The notes: generated by a model not told the origin, from the sequence alone. Positions 1 to 12,775 are shown, counted from the first letter of the stretch. The stretch is DNA of 64,000 bases from Capniomyces stellatus (GCA_001661515.1 LUVW01000013.1:596649-660648); one strand, 5' to 3'. Numbers and translations: made by a program.

Positions 1-1093
1 CAGATTGAGAGAGCTGGGCTTTGGCTATAGAGCAAAATACATTTATCAAAGTGCAAAGTTTATCTGCATTAACAATAAAATGCCGGATAAATGGCTAATG
101 TCTTTGAGGGCCACGCCTTACTCTGAAACTAAACAAGAGCTGCTTAAATTGACTGGGGTAACTTGATGCGAACCATAGTTGTGATTAATATATATTTGTT
201 CGACTGCTGGAAACTTGAGCAAAGAAAAAAAAACATATCATTATATAAGCAATTTAGGAATAGATTAATAACCACATTACTAATTTTATTGCATTGATCC
301 AATCTTTGGTTGCTAGGTGGGACCCAAAGTTGCTGATTGTGTGGTAGGTACAAGTGTTTACTTTTTTGTTTTGTTTTATTGAAATACAAGTGTTTAATTT
401 TGTTTGCATAAAACTCCTTGTTGGGAGCTCGAGAAACTAAACAATATTTATAATTTTTATTACAACTAGTGTTTGATGTCTATGGACAAGTCACATGCAA
501 TTCCAGTTGACACCCACGTTTTGCAGGTTTCTAAACGCGATTACGCAGAGAATGGTAACTTTATCAGGATAGTGAAAGAGATGGTATCAAGTAAAACCAA
601 GCCTGCTAACACAGATAGGGATGATATTACGATTGAAGAGGCTAAAGAGATCACAAGAGTAATCAAATCATCAAAAACAGTTACAACCGCCGTCTATGAA
701 GCTGTCTGCAAGATGTTTTTGGTGATTTTTGGACCATATTGCGGATGGGCTCAAAGTGTTTTGTTTGTTAGTGACTTGCCAGATTCAACCTCAAAGGCGC
801 CTGTTATCAAAGCTGAAAGCATCAAGTCAGATTCGACAGCTCTGCAACCAATAACCGATACAAATGTTGGAAAAACGACCAAAAGCCAGCCAAAAAACGA
901 CAACATAGTCAATGTCAAAAAGGGAACGACGGTCAGTGAGCCAGGGAACGGTTTGAAGCGTAGCCAAAGGAGCATCAAAAACAATTTAGTTGTGGATAAA
1001 AAACTAAAACTTGGTGGAGTGAAGCCAGAAAGCATAGACAATCGGAACGGTATTACTAGGGCTGCACAGCTGGGACTAAGACCAAGAAAATAA
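1..1093 (+). CDS. OGG1: 8-oxoguanine DNA glycosylase, C-terminal part (5' end outside window)
   Basis: Base-excision repair enzyme that removes 8-oxoguanine and nicks the strand (HhH-GPD family). Three exons are visible: 2-157 (frame starts at base 2), 317-343 and 470-1093, with introns 158-316 (GTAACT..CTAG) and 344-469 (GTAGGT..CTAG). The joined protein runs through the helix-hairpin-helix motif: exon 1 ends KLTG, exon 2 gives VGPKVADCV and exon 3 opens CLMSMDKSH. The lysine of GPKVADC matches the catalytic Schiff-base lysine (K249 in human OGG1), and the aspartate of IPVDTH matches D268, so the enzyme should be active. FGPYCGWAQSVLF is the conserved C-terminal block. About 90 further residues, rich in K, S and T and ending GLRPRK, extend past the fold and may be a nuclear-localisation tail (inference). 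The N-terminal domain lies upstream of the window. Identification is secure; the tail is not conserved. Confidence 0.93.
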
Positions 1094-2278
1094 ACGTGCT
1101 GGTATTTGCTTTGATATATCTGATGGTCACTTTAACATTCTGGCTCGCACAAAATATATTGCGAGCAGCGTTTTTAGCAATTCTTTTTTTTTTTACTGCA
1201 AGCTTTAGTTAATTTTTTTTTTACTTGTATTTAGGCTTTGGTGGGTATGTGTAATTTTTACAACATTTAATCGCTGTTTGCTTTTTAGCACTGTGGCAAG
1301 AAGGTGAGGCTTGTTGGGTGCGTTTTGGTATTATCTGCTTTGACAACGAAACAAAAACGCACCAAACATGCCACATTCTGTTTATTTGCAATTTTATTGA
1401 ATAAAGTACTGGGATGTTAAGAGGGATGTATAAATAAACTCGTGTAGCGTGACCTTGGGCTAAGAACAATGATATTGACAACATTACCAAGAAGCTCATA
1501 TGGAAATAATGAAAATATTGGAGAGGAAAGGTTAGCTACAAAGAATTAAGCTTAATTGCTCACTAAGAACCAAATGTTACAAATTAAAAATAAATGAAAG
1601 GCGATCAATTGACTACAATAGTGAAGTGACAACAACAAAGACAAAATAAGGAAAATTAACTAAATCAGTCTACAAAGAACACCCAAAGACCTATTATTAA
1701 TTTTGGATTTTCCATCCAATAGCACAGTATCAATCAATAATAAGCCTATTACTATTAAAGATTTCAGCGCAATTTAGTAACAAAAAAAAAAAAAGAGTAC
1801 AATGTGCTGAAAAATAGCAATTCAAGTCCAGATTTAGAACAGAGGGCTAAATCTCTAAAGAAAGCAAAATTGGAAAATAGAAATCAACGCAACTAGAAAT
1901 AAAAGTAGTAATAACAGTTGGTAAAATGGAGTTGGAAGGTATCATGTAAAAAAAAGTTAAAAAAATCCCCCTTCCTCAAAGCTAATGTCTGGTATTAGGT
2001 TGATTATAAAAGTGATTCCGCTAATTCAATAATAAATATATACAATAAAAAAAAACAGATGTCAACAACAACTAGTTAATAAATTATCTGGAGTATTCCA
2101 AAAAAAAAAACAGATAAAAAAAGTTGAAAAAGATAAAATTCAAAAAAAAATTTTTTTTTTTTTTTTTTTTCCAAAAAAAAAAACAAAATACAGTTGATTA
2201 AACTCGAACAAATTAATAAAAATAAGAGAACATTTTTCTCTAGATTACAAAAAAAAAGGCAAGAGTAAAAGATTAAAA
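1094..2278. other. Intergenic, OGG1 to DED81
   Basis: No gene is supported here. The region is A/T-rich with many homopurine runs. Around 2100-2185 are long runs of A, then about 20 T, then A again; these could fold back or reflect slippage, and they lie just upstream of the synthetase start at 2279. The open frame at 1221-1499 on the minus strand has no recognisable content. Confidence 0.6.
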
Positions 2279-4684
2279 ATGTCTGAAATTCAAGACAAAG
2301 TTGCAAGCATGGAACTAGGCCAAAAAAGTAAGTTTTCAAAGTAGATTAGGCTATTATGATTTGTTTAAGATAGCATTGTAAATGCAAAGAGTTTAGTTTG
2401 ATTAAGAAATTTATGGTGTTGAGCAAATGCTACGTGAATCCGATTAGTTGGGAATGGGCAGAATTGAAGTGTTTGATTAACGGAATTGAGCTTTATAACT
2501 TGTGGAATAAATAAATAAATAGTTTACATTGACGAAGTGATTGGATCGGATGAAAGTGGTACCGGAACAATTGAGGCACCATTCAAAACACCAATAGGGG
2601 CAGTGACAGCAACAGCGGCCTTGGGGGAAGTAGCTTTCCTTGTGAAAAAGGCACCAACACCAGGAGAAGACAAGGAGGTAGAGGGATACCAGCCAATTGC
2701 TCAATCAGCGTTGAAAAAAGCAAAAAAGACACACGAACTCAACTTGAAAAAGGCGAAAAAGCATGCTGAGAACTTTGAGCGCGAGCAAAAAGAAGCACTT
2801 GTCAAGCAAGAAGAGGAAAGAAAAAGAGTCGAAGAGAGCAAGTCAGTCGTAATCAAAGAGGATGAATCTTTGCCAGCAGCCCAGAAGGTAGCTAACAAAC
2901 TGTTTAGTTTTTAGTTTTAGTTTTAGTTTTAGTTTTAGTTTTAGTTTTAGTTTTAGTTTTAGTTTTAGTTTTAGTTTTAGTTTTGGTTTTAGTTTTATGG
3001 TAGTAAGCCCGGCTTTATAATGTACATGTAGAATGTATATTTATAATGTGTAAAGTGGGTAGCAGCAACTGATATGGCATTAAATTGTACTACTGATAGA
3101 TTAAAATCAACAAAGCAACCGAGTTCCGCGGAAAACGTATCAGAGTTAGTGGATGGGTACATCGCCATAGAGTGCAAGGCAAGGACATGATGTTTATTGT
3201 TCTGAGAGACGGGACTGGTTTCTTGCAGTCGGTTATGACTGACAGATTGGTAAGGAATGAAAGTTGTTTGTGAGGGTGCGGGTTGTTTTAGGGGAGGGTT
3301 AAAAAAAAAAAAATGACAATTGGCTAACGTAAATGGATGGATATTTTAAACATAGTGCCACACTTTTGATGCGATTACATTGACATTGGAGTCAACAGTA
3401 ACCCTGTTTGGTACATTGCAGGTTGTTCCAGAAGGCAAAAACGTAAGATATTGCATTTATATATATTCAAAAGTTTGATACTGGCAAGTGGTGGCAGATA
3501 ACGTATGAGTAGACTAAATGGATTGATTGATTGGAATGATAAACCAACAAATAAATCAATCGATAAATAAACTGGTAAATAAATAAACAATGGTGATAAA
3601 ACAGGCGCCTGGGGGCCACGAACTAGTGGTTGATTACTGGGAGTTGGTTGCCAAGTCAGCAGGAGGAGACGAGGCAATATCAAACAAGGTAAACGCTGAA
3701 TCGGATCCAAGCGTGCAGTACAGCCAGAGACACTTGGTGTTGAGAGGAGACACACACTCAGCAGTGCTAAAGATGCGGGCACATACACTGCGTGCATTTA
3801 GAGACCATTTCAAGCACGTGGAGTATGCCGAAGTAACACCACCATGTCTGGTGCAAACAATGGTGGAGGGCGGATCAACACTGTTCCACCTGCCATACTA
3901 CGGAGAGGAGGCGTACTTGACCCAGTCGTCACAGCTGTACTTGGAGACATGTTTGCCATCATTGGGAAATGTGTACACAATAGCCGAGTCTTTTAGAGCG
4001 GAAAAGTCAAACACCAGGAGACACTTGGCCGAGTACTCGCATTGCGAGGCAGAAATTGGGTTTATTACGTTTGAGGATCTGCTCGACTCGATAGAGTTTA
4101 TGGTCCGTGATGTCACTGATAGGCTGTGGAACGATCCAGTATCACGCAAATTGCTTGAACAACTCAACCCAACATTTACCCCACCAAACAAGCCGTTCAA
4201 ACGCATGAGATACGAAGACGCAATCAAATGGCTCAACGAACACGGAATCAAGCGCGAAGAGGATGGAAAGGACTTTGAGTTTGGCGACGACATTCCTGAA
4301 TCCCCAGAACGCTACATGACTGACACTATCAACGAGCCAATTCTCCTAACTCATTTCCCAGGCCCAATCAAGTCCTTCTACATGCCTGCCACCAAAGACG
4401 ACCCAAGAGTCACCGAGTCTGTTGACTTGCTCATGCCCAATGTTGGTGAGATTGTTGGTGGATCAATGCGTATTTGGGACCACGAAGAGCTGCTTGCCGC
4501 CTTTAAAAAGGCTGGAATCGATACCAAAAACTACTACTGGTACACCGATATGAGCAAATACGGCTCCTGCCCTCATGGTGGGTTTGGACTCGGAATCGAA
4601 CGTTTCCTTGCTTGGATCACTAACAGATTCACTGTTAAGGACTGCTGCTTGTATCCACGTTTCCCAGGCCGCTGCCAACCATAA
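2279..4684 (+). CDS. DED81: Asparaginyl-tRNA synthetase, cytosolic (class IIb)
   Basis: Charges tRNA-Asn with asparagine in the cytosol. Five exons: 2279-2327, 2523-2887, 3100-3249, 3356-3442 and 3605-4684, giving 576 aa (yeast Ded81 554, human NARS1 548). The first two exons encode the eukaryote-specific N-terminal extension (SDESGTGTIEAPFKT, then a Lys/Glu-rich helix). Exon 3 carries the OB-fold anticodon-binding domain (RVSGWVHRHR, VLRDGTGFLQ). Exon 5 carries the catalytic core: motif 1 region (FRDHF..VEVTPP-like), motif 2 (FRAEKSNTRRHLAEYSHCEAE) and motif 3 (GFGLGIERFLAW). Junctions are in phase; for example PEGKN joins APGGHELVVDYWEL as in human NARS1. Intron 2 contains a striking TTTTAG array. 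A potential start in exon 5 at 3590 is intronic. It converges with the phosphatase gene at 5159. Confidence 0.97.
2902..2997 (+). repeat. TTTTAG hexamer array inside DED81 intron 2
   Basis: About 16 head-to-tail copies of TTTTAG, nearly perfect, start about 14 bases after the 5' splice site (2888) and end about 100 bases before the inferred 3' splice site (AG at 3098-3099). Every unit is a T-run followed by AG, the shape of a 3' splice site. Read from exon 2 without splicing, the frame stops at the start of the array. Confidence 0.9.
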
Positions 4685-5158
4685 CTTTCCCCTCTACTCC
4701 TCTTCTTTATATCTCAAACTATTTTTCTCCAATATACTTTTTTTTTTTTTTTTACTTTCTTCTTTTTAAGCTTCAAACTCTACGTTTTACATTTTAATAT
4801 AAATTACTAAAAGTATAAATTAAAATTAAAAATTAAAAAAAAGTTACAAGTACATTCAATATCATTATTAGCATGCTGACAACAATAATTCTAGTTTATA
4901 GATATAACTGGGCTCCCATTTTTCCTTTTTTTTATGGAAGGAATTTTTTTATTTTTTTTTGACTAGTTTTTTATAGTTAAAGTGGGTGTGAAATTGATTG
5001 TAGTATAAATATGTAAAATTAAATTGAGTCGAGTATAGATAATAAGAAATTTATAATGATAGTAGTAACCCAAGATAAGATATAGTATCTTTCGAGAGAG
5101 AGGGGGAGGGGAGGGAGTTGGAGGGAGTTGGAGGGACAGTTTGACCAAGAATTAGGTC
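4685..5158. other. Convergent intergenic region, DED81 / phosphatase
   Basis: Short 3'-3' intergenic stretch with T- and A-runs (4740-4755, 4935-4960) that probably contains both 3' ends. A purine-rich GGGAGGG/GGAGTTGGAG cluster sits at 5095-5140 near the phosphatase stop. No gene seen. Confidence 0.6.
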
Positions 5159-6751
5159 TTAGCATTTACTTGATACAATAGGAGAGTTGGATTTAGTCCA
5201 GCTAGACTGAGGTAGTGGCTTATGATTAGCATGAGTGTGGTTTAGTGACAGCACGCTAGATACATCGTCCACGTGTGACAAGTCGATCAAAAACGGTATC
5301 AAATCCAACAGCTCTGTGTCGTGTGGATCATTAAACCATGTTGTTATTGCTATTGCGTTTTCTGGGTGAAACGCATAACTTGCTGGGGAATTGTCTATGA
5401 TTATCGAACTGCTCAGCGGCCTTCCAAGCCTCGACAGGTCCTTCACGTAGTTCCCATTGTACAGGTTGCAAGACTCCCTAAACAGCCGATGTGTTATTAC
5501 CCTTGACTTGTCCAGCAAATCAAGCACTGGGTCTGCATACATCGACAAACTTGCCGTAAACACAACCAGCTCGTAGTACTTGCTCATCTCTATCAGAAAC
5601 AAGTCCACGCCCGGCCTCTTTACCACATACACACTATGTTCTTGCCCCTCAAGAATCACCGGCACAATATGATCTGGATTTTCCACCGGTCTAAACGAAC
5701 TATGCAGCAGCGTTTCGTCCAGATCCAGAACCAAACATTTCCGGCCCCAATGCTCTGAAATCACTGGTTCTAGCAGGTAGTGCTGCGATATATGCGTCAC
5801 CAGTCGCTCAGACGATAGCGTCGCTATGTTGTCTCGTGGTGATGTAATCTCGCTACGCAACTCGTCGTCCTCTTCATTCTCATCCGATGTTTCAGATGAC
5901 CCTATAATATCCGATATATCTACAAACACATCCGACCCTCCCTCTACCCCCTTTGTTTCATTCAGGTTCAGTATATCTGCCTGTGGCTCAAACGATGGCC
6001 CCATATCAACGCTCAAAAGATAATCTGACCCTACTGTTACAGCCGCCTTGTTTTCCAAACTCTGTGCATTCTCTTCCTTTTTTTCTTCCTTTTTCTCATT
6101 TTTTTCTTCTTTTTTTATCTCTTCGCCCTTTTTTACCTTTACTTCTTTTTTCTCTTTACTCTCTTTCTTTTCCTTCAATGACAAGCTAGCTTTGCCATCC
6201 GCGGATTTTTCGCTGGAAATCGGCTTCACATCCGCTTCCCTCGCCTCTGCTTCATCGCTGCTCATCCTAACAAGCTTGTTATTGATGCTCGTCAGCAAAC
6301 TCGCCGAACTATCTGTATTTAGTGTCGTAAATTTTCTGCCTGCCATGTCATCTTGCTCCAATGCCTTCGACTTTATATTCGATGTGTCCAATCTGCCAGT
6401 CTCTTCCTGTACCTTCTCTACGCCGCTTTCCACCCCTACCACCTTATCTGATTCTTGGACTTGTGTATTACTTGAGCCCTCTGCTACCTGATCAGTAGAC
6501 ACGTCTTTAGGTCCTGTCTCCTCTTTTTTACCAACATGGCTCTTACTTTCTGGCTCCTTGCTTGCTGGGCCCTCTGGATCATAACAACACGTCACATACT
6601 CTGCTAAAATCTTCTTGACTTTTGTTTTTGTTATCCTATGGTAACGTTTTAACTTAATCTTTAGCTTGGCTGTATTTATTAATTTTCCACTATTCTGTCC
6701 GCTTCCTGCCACCAATGGGCTCGCTTCATTTGCTTTATTTTCCACTGTCAT
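5159..6751 (-). CDS. SCP/Psr1-like FCP1-homology (NIF) phosphatase
   Basis: HAD-superfamily protein serine phosphatase of the CTD-small-phosphatase/Psr1 type. Single exon, 530 aa. The catalytic DxDx(T/V) motif is DLDET at residues 343-347 (D343 nucleophile, D345 general acid). Further family blocks follow: [11 protein letters not shown] (about 376-386), [12 protein letters not shown] (398-409), LFRESC and [11 protein letters not shown] (423-444), and [14 protein letters not shown] (453-466). The last 190 residues are the phosphatase domain. The first 330 are low-complexity, with a Lys/Glu block at about 190-230. A CC pair (55-56) after a basic stretch is where SCP and Psr1 relatives are palmitoylated, so membrane anchoring is plausible (inference). 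Yeast Psr1/Psr2 act in sodium stress; vertebrate SCPs dephosphorylate Pol II CTD Ser5. The sequence does not decide between these roles. The start is the only in-frame ATG near the basic segment. Confidence 0.88.
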   Translation of the reverse strand: MTVENKANEASPLVAGSGQNSGKLINTAKLKIKLKRYHRITKTKVKKILAEYVTCCYDPEGPASKEPESKSHVGKKEETGPKDVSTDQVAEGSSNTQVQESDKVVGVESGVEKVQEETGRLDTSNIKSKALEQDDMAGRKFTTLNTDSSASLLTSINNKLVRMSSDEAEAREADVKPISSEKSADGKASLSLKEKKESKEKKEVKVKKGEEIKKEEKNEKKEEKKEENAQSLENKAAVTVGSDYLLSVDMGPSFEPQADILNLNETKGVEGGSDVFVDISDIIGSSETSDENEEDDELRSEITSPRDNIATLSSERLVTHISQHYLLEPVISEHWGRKCLVLDLDETLLHSSFRPVENPDHIVPVILEGQEHSVYVVKRPGVDLFLIEMSKYYELVVFTASLSMYADPVLDLLDKSRVITHRLFRESCNLYNGNYVKDLSRLGRPLSSSIIIDNSPASYAFHPENAIAITTWFNDPHDTELLDLIPFLIDLSHVDDVSSVLSLNHTHANHKPLPQSSWTKSNSPIVSSKC

Positions 6752-9700
6752 GTTTAGTCCTCGGGTTTTCTACTTTTGACTCTCAATACAGCGTTTTTTT
6801 TGCCTTTGCCTTTGTTTTTCTAGCTTGTTTTTTTTTATCTTTCAAGTCTCTATTCAAATGTATCCCCTATCAACATACTTTGATGTATCTAAAATTCCCC
6901 CAGCTAACTTTATTTCTTTAAAGAATTTGCTATGATCTTGGATTAATGATATCTTGTCTAGTGTACCTCAGAACAACCCTTGTCACTACTTTGTCCGAGT
7001 CTGAGTGTGGTTATAAGTGTATGTTTATGTGTAGGTGTAGGTGTAGGTGTAGGTGTAGGTGTAGGTGTAGGTGTAGGTGTAGGTGTAGGTGTAGGTATAG
7101 GTGTAGGTGTGGGTATATAGGTATAGGTGTGGGTATATATATATATTATGTGTGGATATACTATATGTCTGTAAATGCGTCTATATGCTTGATCGTTTGC
7201 TGTTTTGGTATATGTTCGCCTTTTACTTTCTTTCTTCCTCTTGTTACCGATTCTTAAACTCTCAAAAAGACCGGTTCTACTTTCTTTCTGCGTCTGAAGT
7301 CTGTTCAATTCTGATAATAACGCTTACTGATCCGACTTTTACCGCTTTGGCTGCTATGTGTTTGGAACGATCTCTATTATGTCTGTCCCTTGGATTACTT
7401 TTACAATCTTTTGGCCCTCCCTTAAGTATGTAGTTGTATTGTATCAGATATTATATCGTAAAGTAAATAGTATATGCTTGTTTATCTATGTTGGCTATAT
7501 TGTTTTTATAAAAAAAAGTGGGGGAAGCAAATGGGAAAAATAAAGTAAAGTCTCCTTCTACTTTTTGTAAAGCAAAGCTCAATATTGTTTAAATACTAAT
7601 ATTTTTTTTTTTTGGGGCTTCTGGTATAAAGAATATCTTAATATTCAATCTATTCCAACCTGATTGTCACTTTAGTTTAAAACATCGTAATTTCCTTTTA
7701 GTCTTCGTTTCTCCTTTCATCACAAAAACAATTTGCTGAGAAAAAAAAAATCTCAAAGTTTCAAACAAGCAAATTTACAAATTATCTTTTGTTTATTTCT
7801 TTGCCTTTTACTCTGAAAACGAAAATAAAAATAATTACATTGAAACTAAAGCTGTCAAAAACCGCCTATGCCTCGTTAAAAGGAGTTAAAGTAACGATTT
7901 GGCCCTTAGTTTCGTTTTAATTGTTCGATTCTGATTATCAAACACTAAAAATAAATATTCACTTACAAATCAATCTACCAATTATGTTTTAATTTATTGA
8001 TTCTATCAATACCATTAACAAATAAAATTCAATTTGATTTTAGAAAAAAAGTTTATATGTAAAAGAGTTGTAATTATTTTAAATGGTTATTATATAAGGT
8101 CGAATATAAAAAATAATTTAGGTGGAAAAAAAAGAAAATCTATTGCAAAAAAAAAAAAATCTACTTAATATTTAGAACAGCCTGTATCTCCGCCTATTCT
8201 TCCACATCCTATTTTAATTGTTCATCAGTCTTTTTACTACTTGTTTACTAGTTATTTTATTAATAATCAGCGCACATTTTACTTCCTATTTAATGCTGTC
8301 TGAAACTCTAATTGCTTGTTCTGTTGCAACTACAAGTCATTCACTACCTGCGCTTCTATCAAGCGGTGATTTGTAATCGGTAATACGTTGTATGCTTTTG
8401 TATCAATGTTGTCAAACTGCCTCAAGACTTAATAGCATGCTGGGTCTCCAAGATTTCTTTCCCATCTACTCATTGTGTATTCTGCTCGCCTCTAGACTCG
8501 TTGGCCTATTTTCTTGTTTAGCTTTTGCAAATCGCATTGAAAAGTAATAATGGCAATGCTGGTTTATTGCTGGTCGCTCTTGAAAATCTCTATTCAATCG
8601 AGGTGAATATTTTATACACACTTTCTGTTGTTTTATTAAACTTGCCCGTGTTTATGCCAACATTGTTCTTTTTCTTATGAAATAATTATATTTTTTCTAT
8701 CAAGCAAAAAATATTGGTTTTGCGTGGCTGTTAGTTTTGTTCATGCTAACTCCACACCGTTTTTACTTTTCTTCTACCCTGGCATCATCTTTAATTTTCT
8801 TGGCACGCCTTTTTTATATTGAGCCCAACATACCTTTTGCTACTCTGTCTTTTCCTTTAAAATAAAACGAAATATATAATGAAAACCTTGGTTTTAATTC
8901 CCTAATTTGTTAAAGCGTTGATCACAGTACAATCATCGATTTTAAACCCACCAAAGAATAATAAAGGCTGGTGGTTTTTTGTCTATAAATATTACAATCA
9001 CAATTCACAAGTTTTTTACCTAGTCAAAATACCCTTTTCAGAATAAATGCATGTCATCAACCTGTGTAGCACAGTCAAATTCTATCCAATATATTCGCTC
9101 TGTGGCTCCAATGTCCACCCAATACTCTCTTCCCCTTTTTTAATTTTGATGCATGCAGCATTATTGATTAGGCTGAATTAGTACTTTAACAATCTGAATG
9201 GCTCATAAAAGAAAGAAAAAAAATGAATTAAATTAAATTAAATTGCTGATTCAAAATTTCAATAAAAAAAATTAATTTGACAATTCAAAGAAAAAAAACA
9301 AATTGAAAAAAAAGTCGCAGCGAGCATTCTGTTTTTTGAATTGAAACAAAGACTTTAGATAAAGCCATTGATTTATTTTTAATTAAATACTAGCATAGAG
9401 TCTCATTCTATTTTGAGGCTAACACAAGCGTGTGTATATAAACCTGACTGTATTTTCCAACGATGCCAAGTAGGGTATATCGAAAGCCTAGCCAACTGCA
9501 ATAAAAACAAAAATAAGAGCAAGAGTTGTTACTATTAGTAGAAATAAGACCACATTTGCCATATTGTGAAAAGACTACCTTCTCTATGCTATATCAAACC
9601 ACCATAGCAATATCACGGAAATCTCAAAGCATAGTATCCGGGTATTTTTCATACAAAAATACAGGCCTAATATTACATTGATTCTGTTGAATTTGATTCA

Positions 9701-11995
9701 AAAGTATGAACATCTTGCCAGTTAGTATAGACTGGGATGGGGGGAGGCGACGACATTATGGTTGATTCATGTCGTGTACTTGATACATACTTTAATTAAC
9801 AAGGTCGTCAAGATAAAGGAAATGGTATCTATATGTGTTTTTATTATTATTCAACACTTAGCGCCAGTTGGTAATTAGAATTAAAACAGGATATACTGAT
9901 GTTTTTCTTGCTTCAATAGAAATAAAACCCTGATTTCAATAACAATAAAAAAGAAATATAACCCTGGCATATAAAAACTAGATTTTAATCTTCAATGTTG
10001 AAGACTGGGTCATTCGGGTAATTCATTTTAATCAGCGAATTCCTGTTTGCGTTGAATCGATAACACTAGAGCAAACAACTAATAATATGCCAATAGCTAA
10101 CAGAATTTATAATCAAAGAGAAGGGAATTGCTGTGTTTATGAAGCAATACACCAAAGCAGGATGCATTGAGTGTTGTATGTCAAAAGACAAGAATATATA
10201 TTTTATTAAAAGTCAGATTCAATGCTGGGATATAGAGAAATGCTAGGCTAATTTACTGGTACATTAAGCGAGTTCTAAAAATAAAATGAAACAAAAGGAT
10301 CAATCGGGTGGTAGCTTGTATATCTGTCTTGAAGGTAGCCCATTTACTGAAAGTGTGGAAGCAGGTGGTTCCGAAGCTTATTACCAAACCCATGATAGCA
10401 CTTTGTATTGTTGTATTTCGGTGTGAGCCAAAACAAGTAAAACATTTCTATAAAAAAAAAACAAAACTTTTAGTACAAAAAAAAACCTGTACGATACTTT
10501 ATACTAGTGCTATTTTGTTTCAAATAGCTGGCCAATGGTAAAATTGACTCACTTATTATCATTCATTTTGTTGAATGTACAGGCTAACAATAGGCGAAGG
10601 CTGATTGTAGTTTAGAGGAAACAACCTTTCATTGCCAATCTGCGTTTTATTGTTCGTCTATTTACTTTTCCACATGGAAGGACTGAAAAGTAATAGGGGT
10701 AATAATAATAATAATAATAGCTAGAGCAACAAGACGAAACGTAATTTAGCAATTGGTGAAAAGCATATGACCAATGGCTGATGGGAAATAATTAAAAGTA
10801 AAGTTTAGTTCACCAATAGAATGTACGTCTGGTTTGCTTCAATTTTGAGCTAAATTTGCTAATCGTCAGTTTCAAAGTAGAGAAGCATTGTTGCACCAGA
10901 GTGAAAAAGTTATATTGATGTCCTTTATCCAATACCAGCGCGTAAACCTACTCATTTCACTCTCAAGATGTAAAGCTTTTGGTCCTTGTTGTTCAACGAT
11001 TTTTTTTTCTCTCTGATTTTACAATTGCTCAATTCACTAAAAGCCAATTAGCGACTTTGGTGCTTTATTAGCGATAATCATTTTGTCAAACCTCCGTATA
11101 TTTGCTTTGGCGAATGGGGTGTGCTATCCATTCTATCACAACTGAGCTATTTATGCTATTGAACTTGAAGCAAGCTAGTCTTGAATTTCTACATTGCAAA
11201 AGACATTCTTAAAAATAAAACTCGTAAACACATCAGAAATTCCAGTCTATTATTTCTTGACTTTTCAATTAAACACCTACAACTCGCTGAAAAAGTCGCA
11301 TGGTTTAATTACACCTTCAGTTTTTTTTTTTAGTTTTTTTTTTCATCTGTCCCATTTTACTTGCACTCGGTTTGGAACTGAATATAAAATTTAATCAGTA
11401 GATAAAAATTAATTTTGGCTATATTTAGCGTAAAATTCGTACCGACGTTGAAATTTAACAAGGTTTACAGTAATTAGCACCCGTGGATTTCTTTAAATAT
11501 AGCACTTTAATAGTTGGACCTTTGTTTTTTATTGTTTTGATTCATCACAGTTTTAGTCTTCTAATTCCACCGCTTAAATACAGAAAAGCATACAAAGTAG
11601 ATATCCAGATAGCACAAAACACCAAAGTTGTTTAGACAATTGACAACAAGGAGGCAGTAGACCACACGTCTTATTGCTGAATATATGTTATATATGATTG
11701 CGTATTTGCATTGAAGCCATAGTTGCACACCAATAACCTGGTTTATATATGCTGTTGGATATTGGCAGACATTGCTCAAGTAATCCATTATAAGTTATTT
11801 TTACAGTCGAATAGTAAGCAGGCTCAAGTGCGTCTGACCCGAATCAAGACAACAAAGAGCTCAATACACCAAACACAAAAGGTCTGCGAAAATTTTGAGT
11901 TGTTTACCAAACCCCCACCTAATTATTAAGCCCTCAGAGATAGGAAAAATCATTTCAAGCACGCATCAGTATATAGACAAGTATAACAAATAGAT
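6752..11995. other. 5.2-kb gene-poor region
   Basis: The largest region without a supported gene before the central block. It lies between the divergent starts of the phosphatase (-) and the Zn2Cys6 regulator (+). It holds a GTGTAG array (7028-7137), many A/T runs and short random-looking open frames. One frame at 8392-8547 (+) starts with ATG and encodes a hydrophobic 51-residue peptide, but no family is recognised. Frames at 10308-10541 and 11561-11788 show no motif. I see no RNA gene or transposon ends. Confidence 0.5.
7028..7137 (+). repeat. GTGTAG hexamer microsatellite
   Basis: Roughly a dozen tandem GTGTAG units degenerate at the right edge into GTATAGGTGTGGGTATATAT. The G/T-rich strand is the plus strand. 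It sits about 280 bp upstream of the phosphatase start. The Cys-Arg open frame that crosses it is a translation artefact of the repeat. Confidence 0.9.
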
Positions 11996-12775
11996 ATGAC
12001 CAACACGGTTAATAACGAAGACAACAATAAGGGTGAGCTGGCCATTCTCAAGAGCTGTACATCATGCCAGCGTCGTAAAGTTAGATGCGACGGTATATCA
12101 CCAAGTTGTCGGAATTGTCAAAGGCGAGGAGACGAGTGTATGTACAGGCATTCAATAAGGTATCGAAATATCCCATCAAAAAAACACAAGGCAAATTCCG
12201 CACAGAAGCTGAAAAAAGGAAAGATACAAAAGGATAAAGCGGCGTCTGTCCCATCAATGTCACCAACACTATCAGTGTCATCAGCACCATCGATTTCATC
12301 AACATCATTAACATCATCAGTGTTACCATCAACTCAAACTAGCGCGAATAGCTGTGGAGTTAGACCAGATTGCATGCAGATACATTCTCTGATACAAAAT
12401 CAAAACGAAATCCAACCATGCGTATCTGAAGACTTTGCATACTACAGATGTAGTCTGCTGCCTTCCGCCTACCCAAGTTTAACTTCAATACCCTCAAACA
12501 AAAGAAAGCTAGATGTGTTTGATTCCGTTCCAAGCTACTCGAACATGACGTATGGTGGCATATCGGTTGTACCCAAGAGTATTAATAAACCAATTTTTTT
12601 TGAGAACAAGATAGAGAAATCTGACTGCAATCCAATAAGCCTGAGCATGAAGTTTATCAAGTTTGGCGAGTATATAAATAGGTCTGTTAGTATAAACCGA
12701 CCGAGAGCCGATATCAACATTGGCAAAACAATATCGCCCATTGGCTCTAAATCAATTTCCTCTTTGTTACTATAG
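11996..12775 (+). CDS. Zn(II)2Cys6 fungal-type transcription factor (short)
   Basis: Single exon, 259 aa. The N-terminus carries a binuclear zinc cluster at about residues 20-47: CTSCQRRKVRCDG, then SCRNCQRRGDEC. The spacing is C-x2-C-x6-C-x6-C-x2-C-x6-C, the signature of Gal4-class DNA-binding domains, which are essentially fungal. A basic linker (RYRNIPSKKHK..KLKKGKIQKDK) follows, then a Ser/Thr/Pro-rich stretch (about 80-115). No fungal-specific transcription factor (MHR) domain is visible, so the protein is much shorter than most of its class. It may be a small regulator or could lack a downstream exon, but the frame closes cleanly with TAG at 12773-12775. Target genes are unknown. It converges with HEM14, only about 200 bp away. 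Confidence 0.85.
   Translation: MTNTVNNEDNNKGELAILKSCTSCQRRKVRCDGISPSCRNCQRRGDECMYRHSIRYRNIPSKKHKANSAQKLKKGKIQKDKAASVPSMSPTLSVSSAPSISSTSLTSSVLPSTQTSANSCGVRPDCMQIHSLIQNQNEIQPCVSEDFAYYRCSLLPSAYPSLTSIPSNKRKLDVFDSVPSYSNMTYGGISVVPKSINKPIFFENKIEKSDCNPISLSMKFIKFGEYINRSVSINRPRADINIGKTISPIGSKSISSLLL

Noticed and set aside
2076..2339. Phe/Leu-rich minus-strand frame upstream of DED81
   Set aside because: Produced by poly-A/poly-T tracts; overlaps the first DED81 exon.
6946..7257. Cys-Arg repeat protein over the GTGTAG array
   Set aside because: A translation product of the hexamer repeat; no flanking coding signal.
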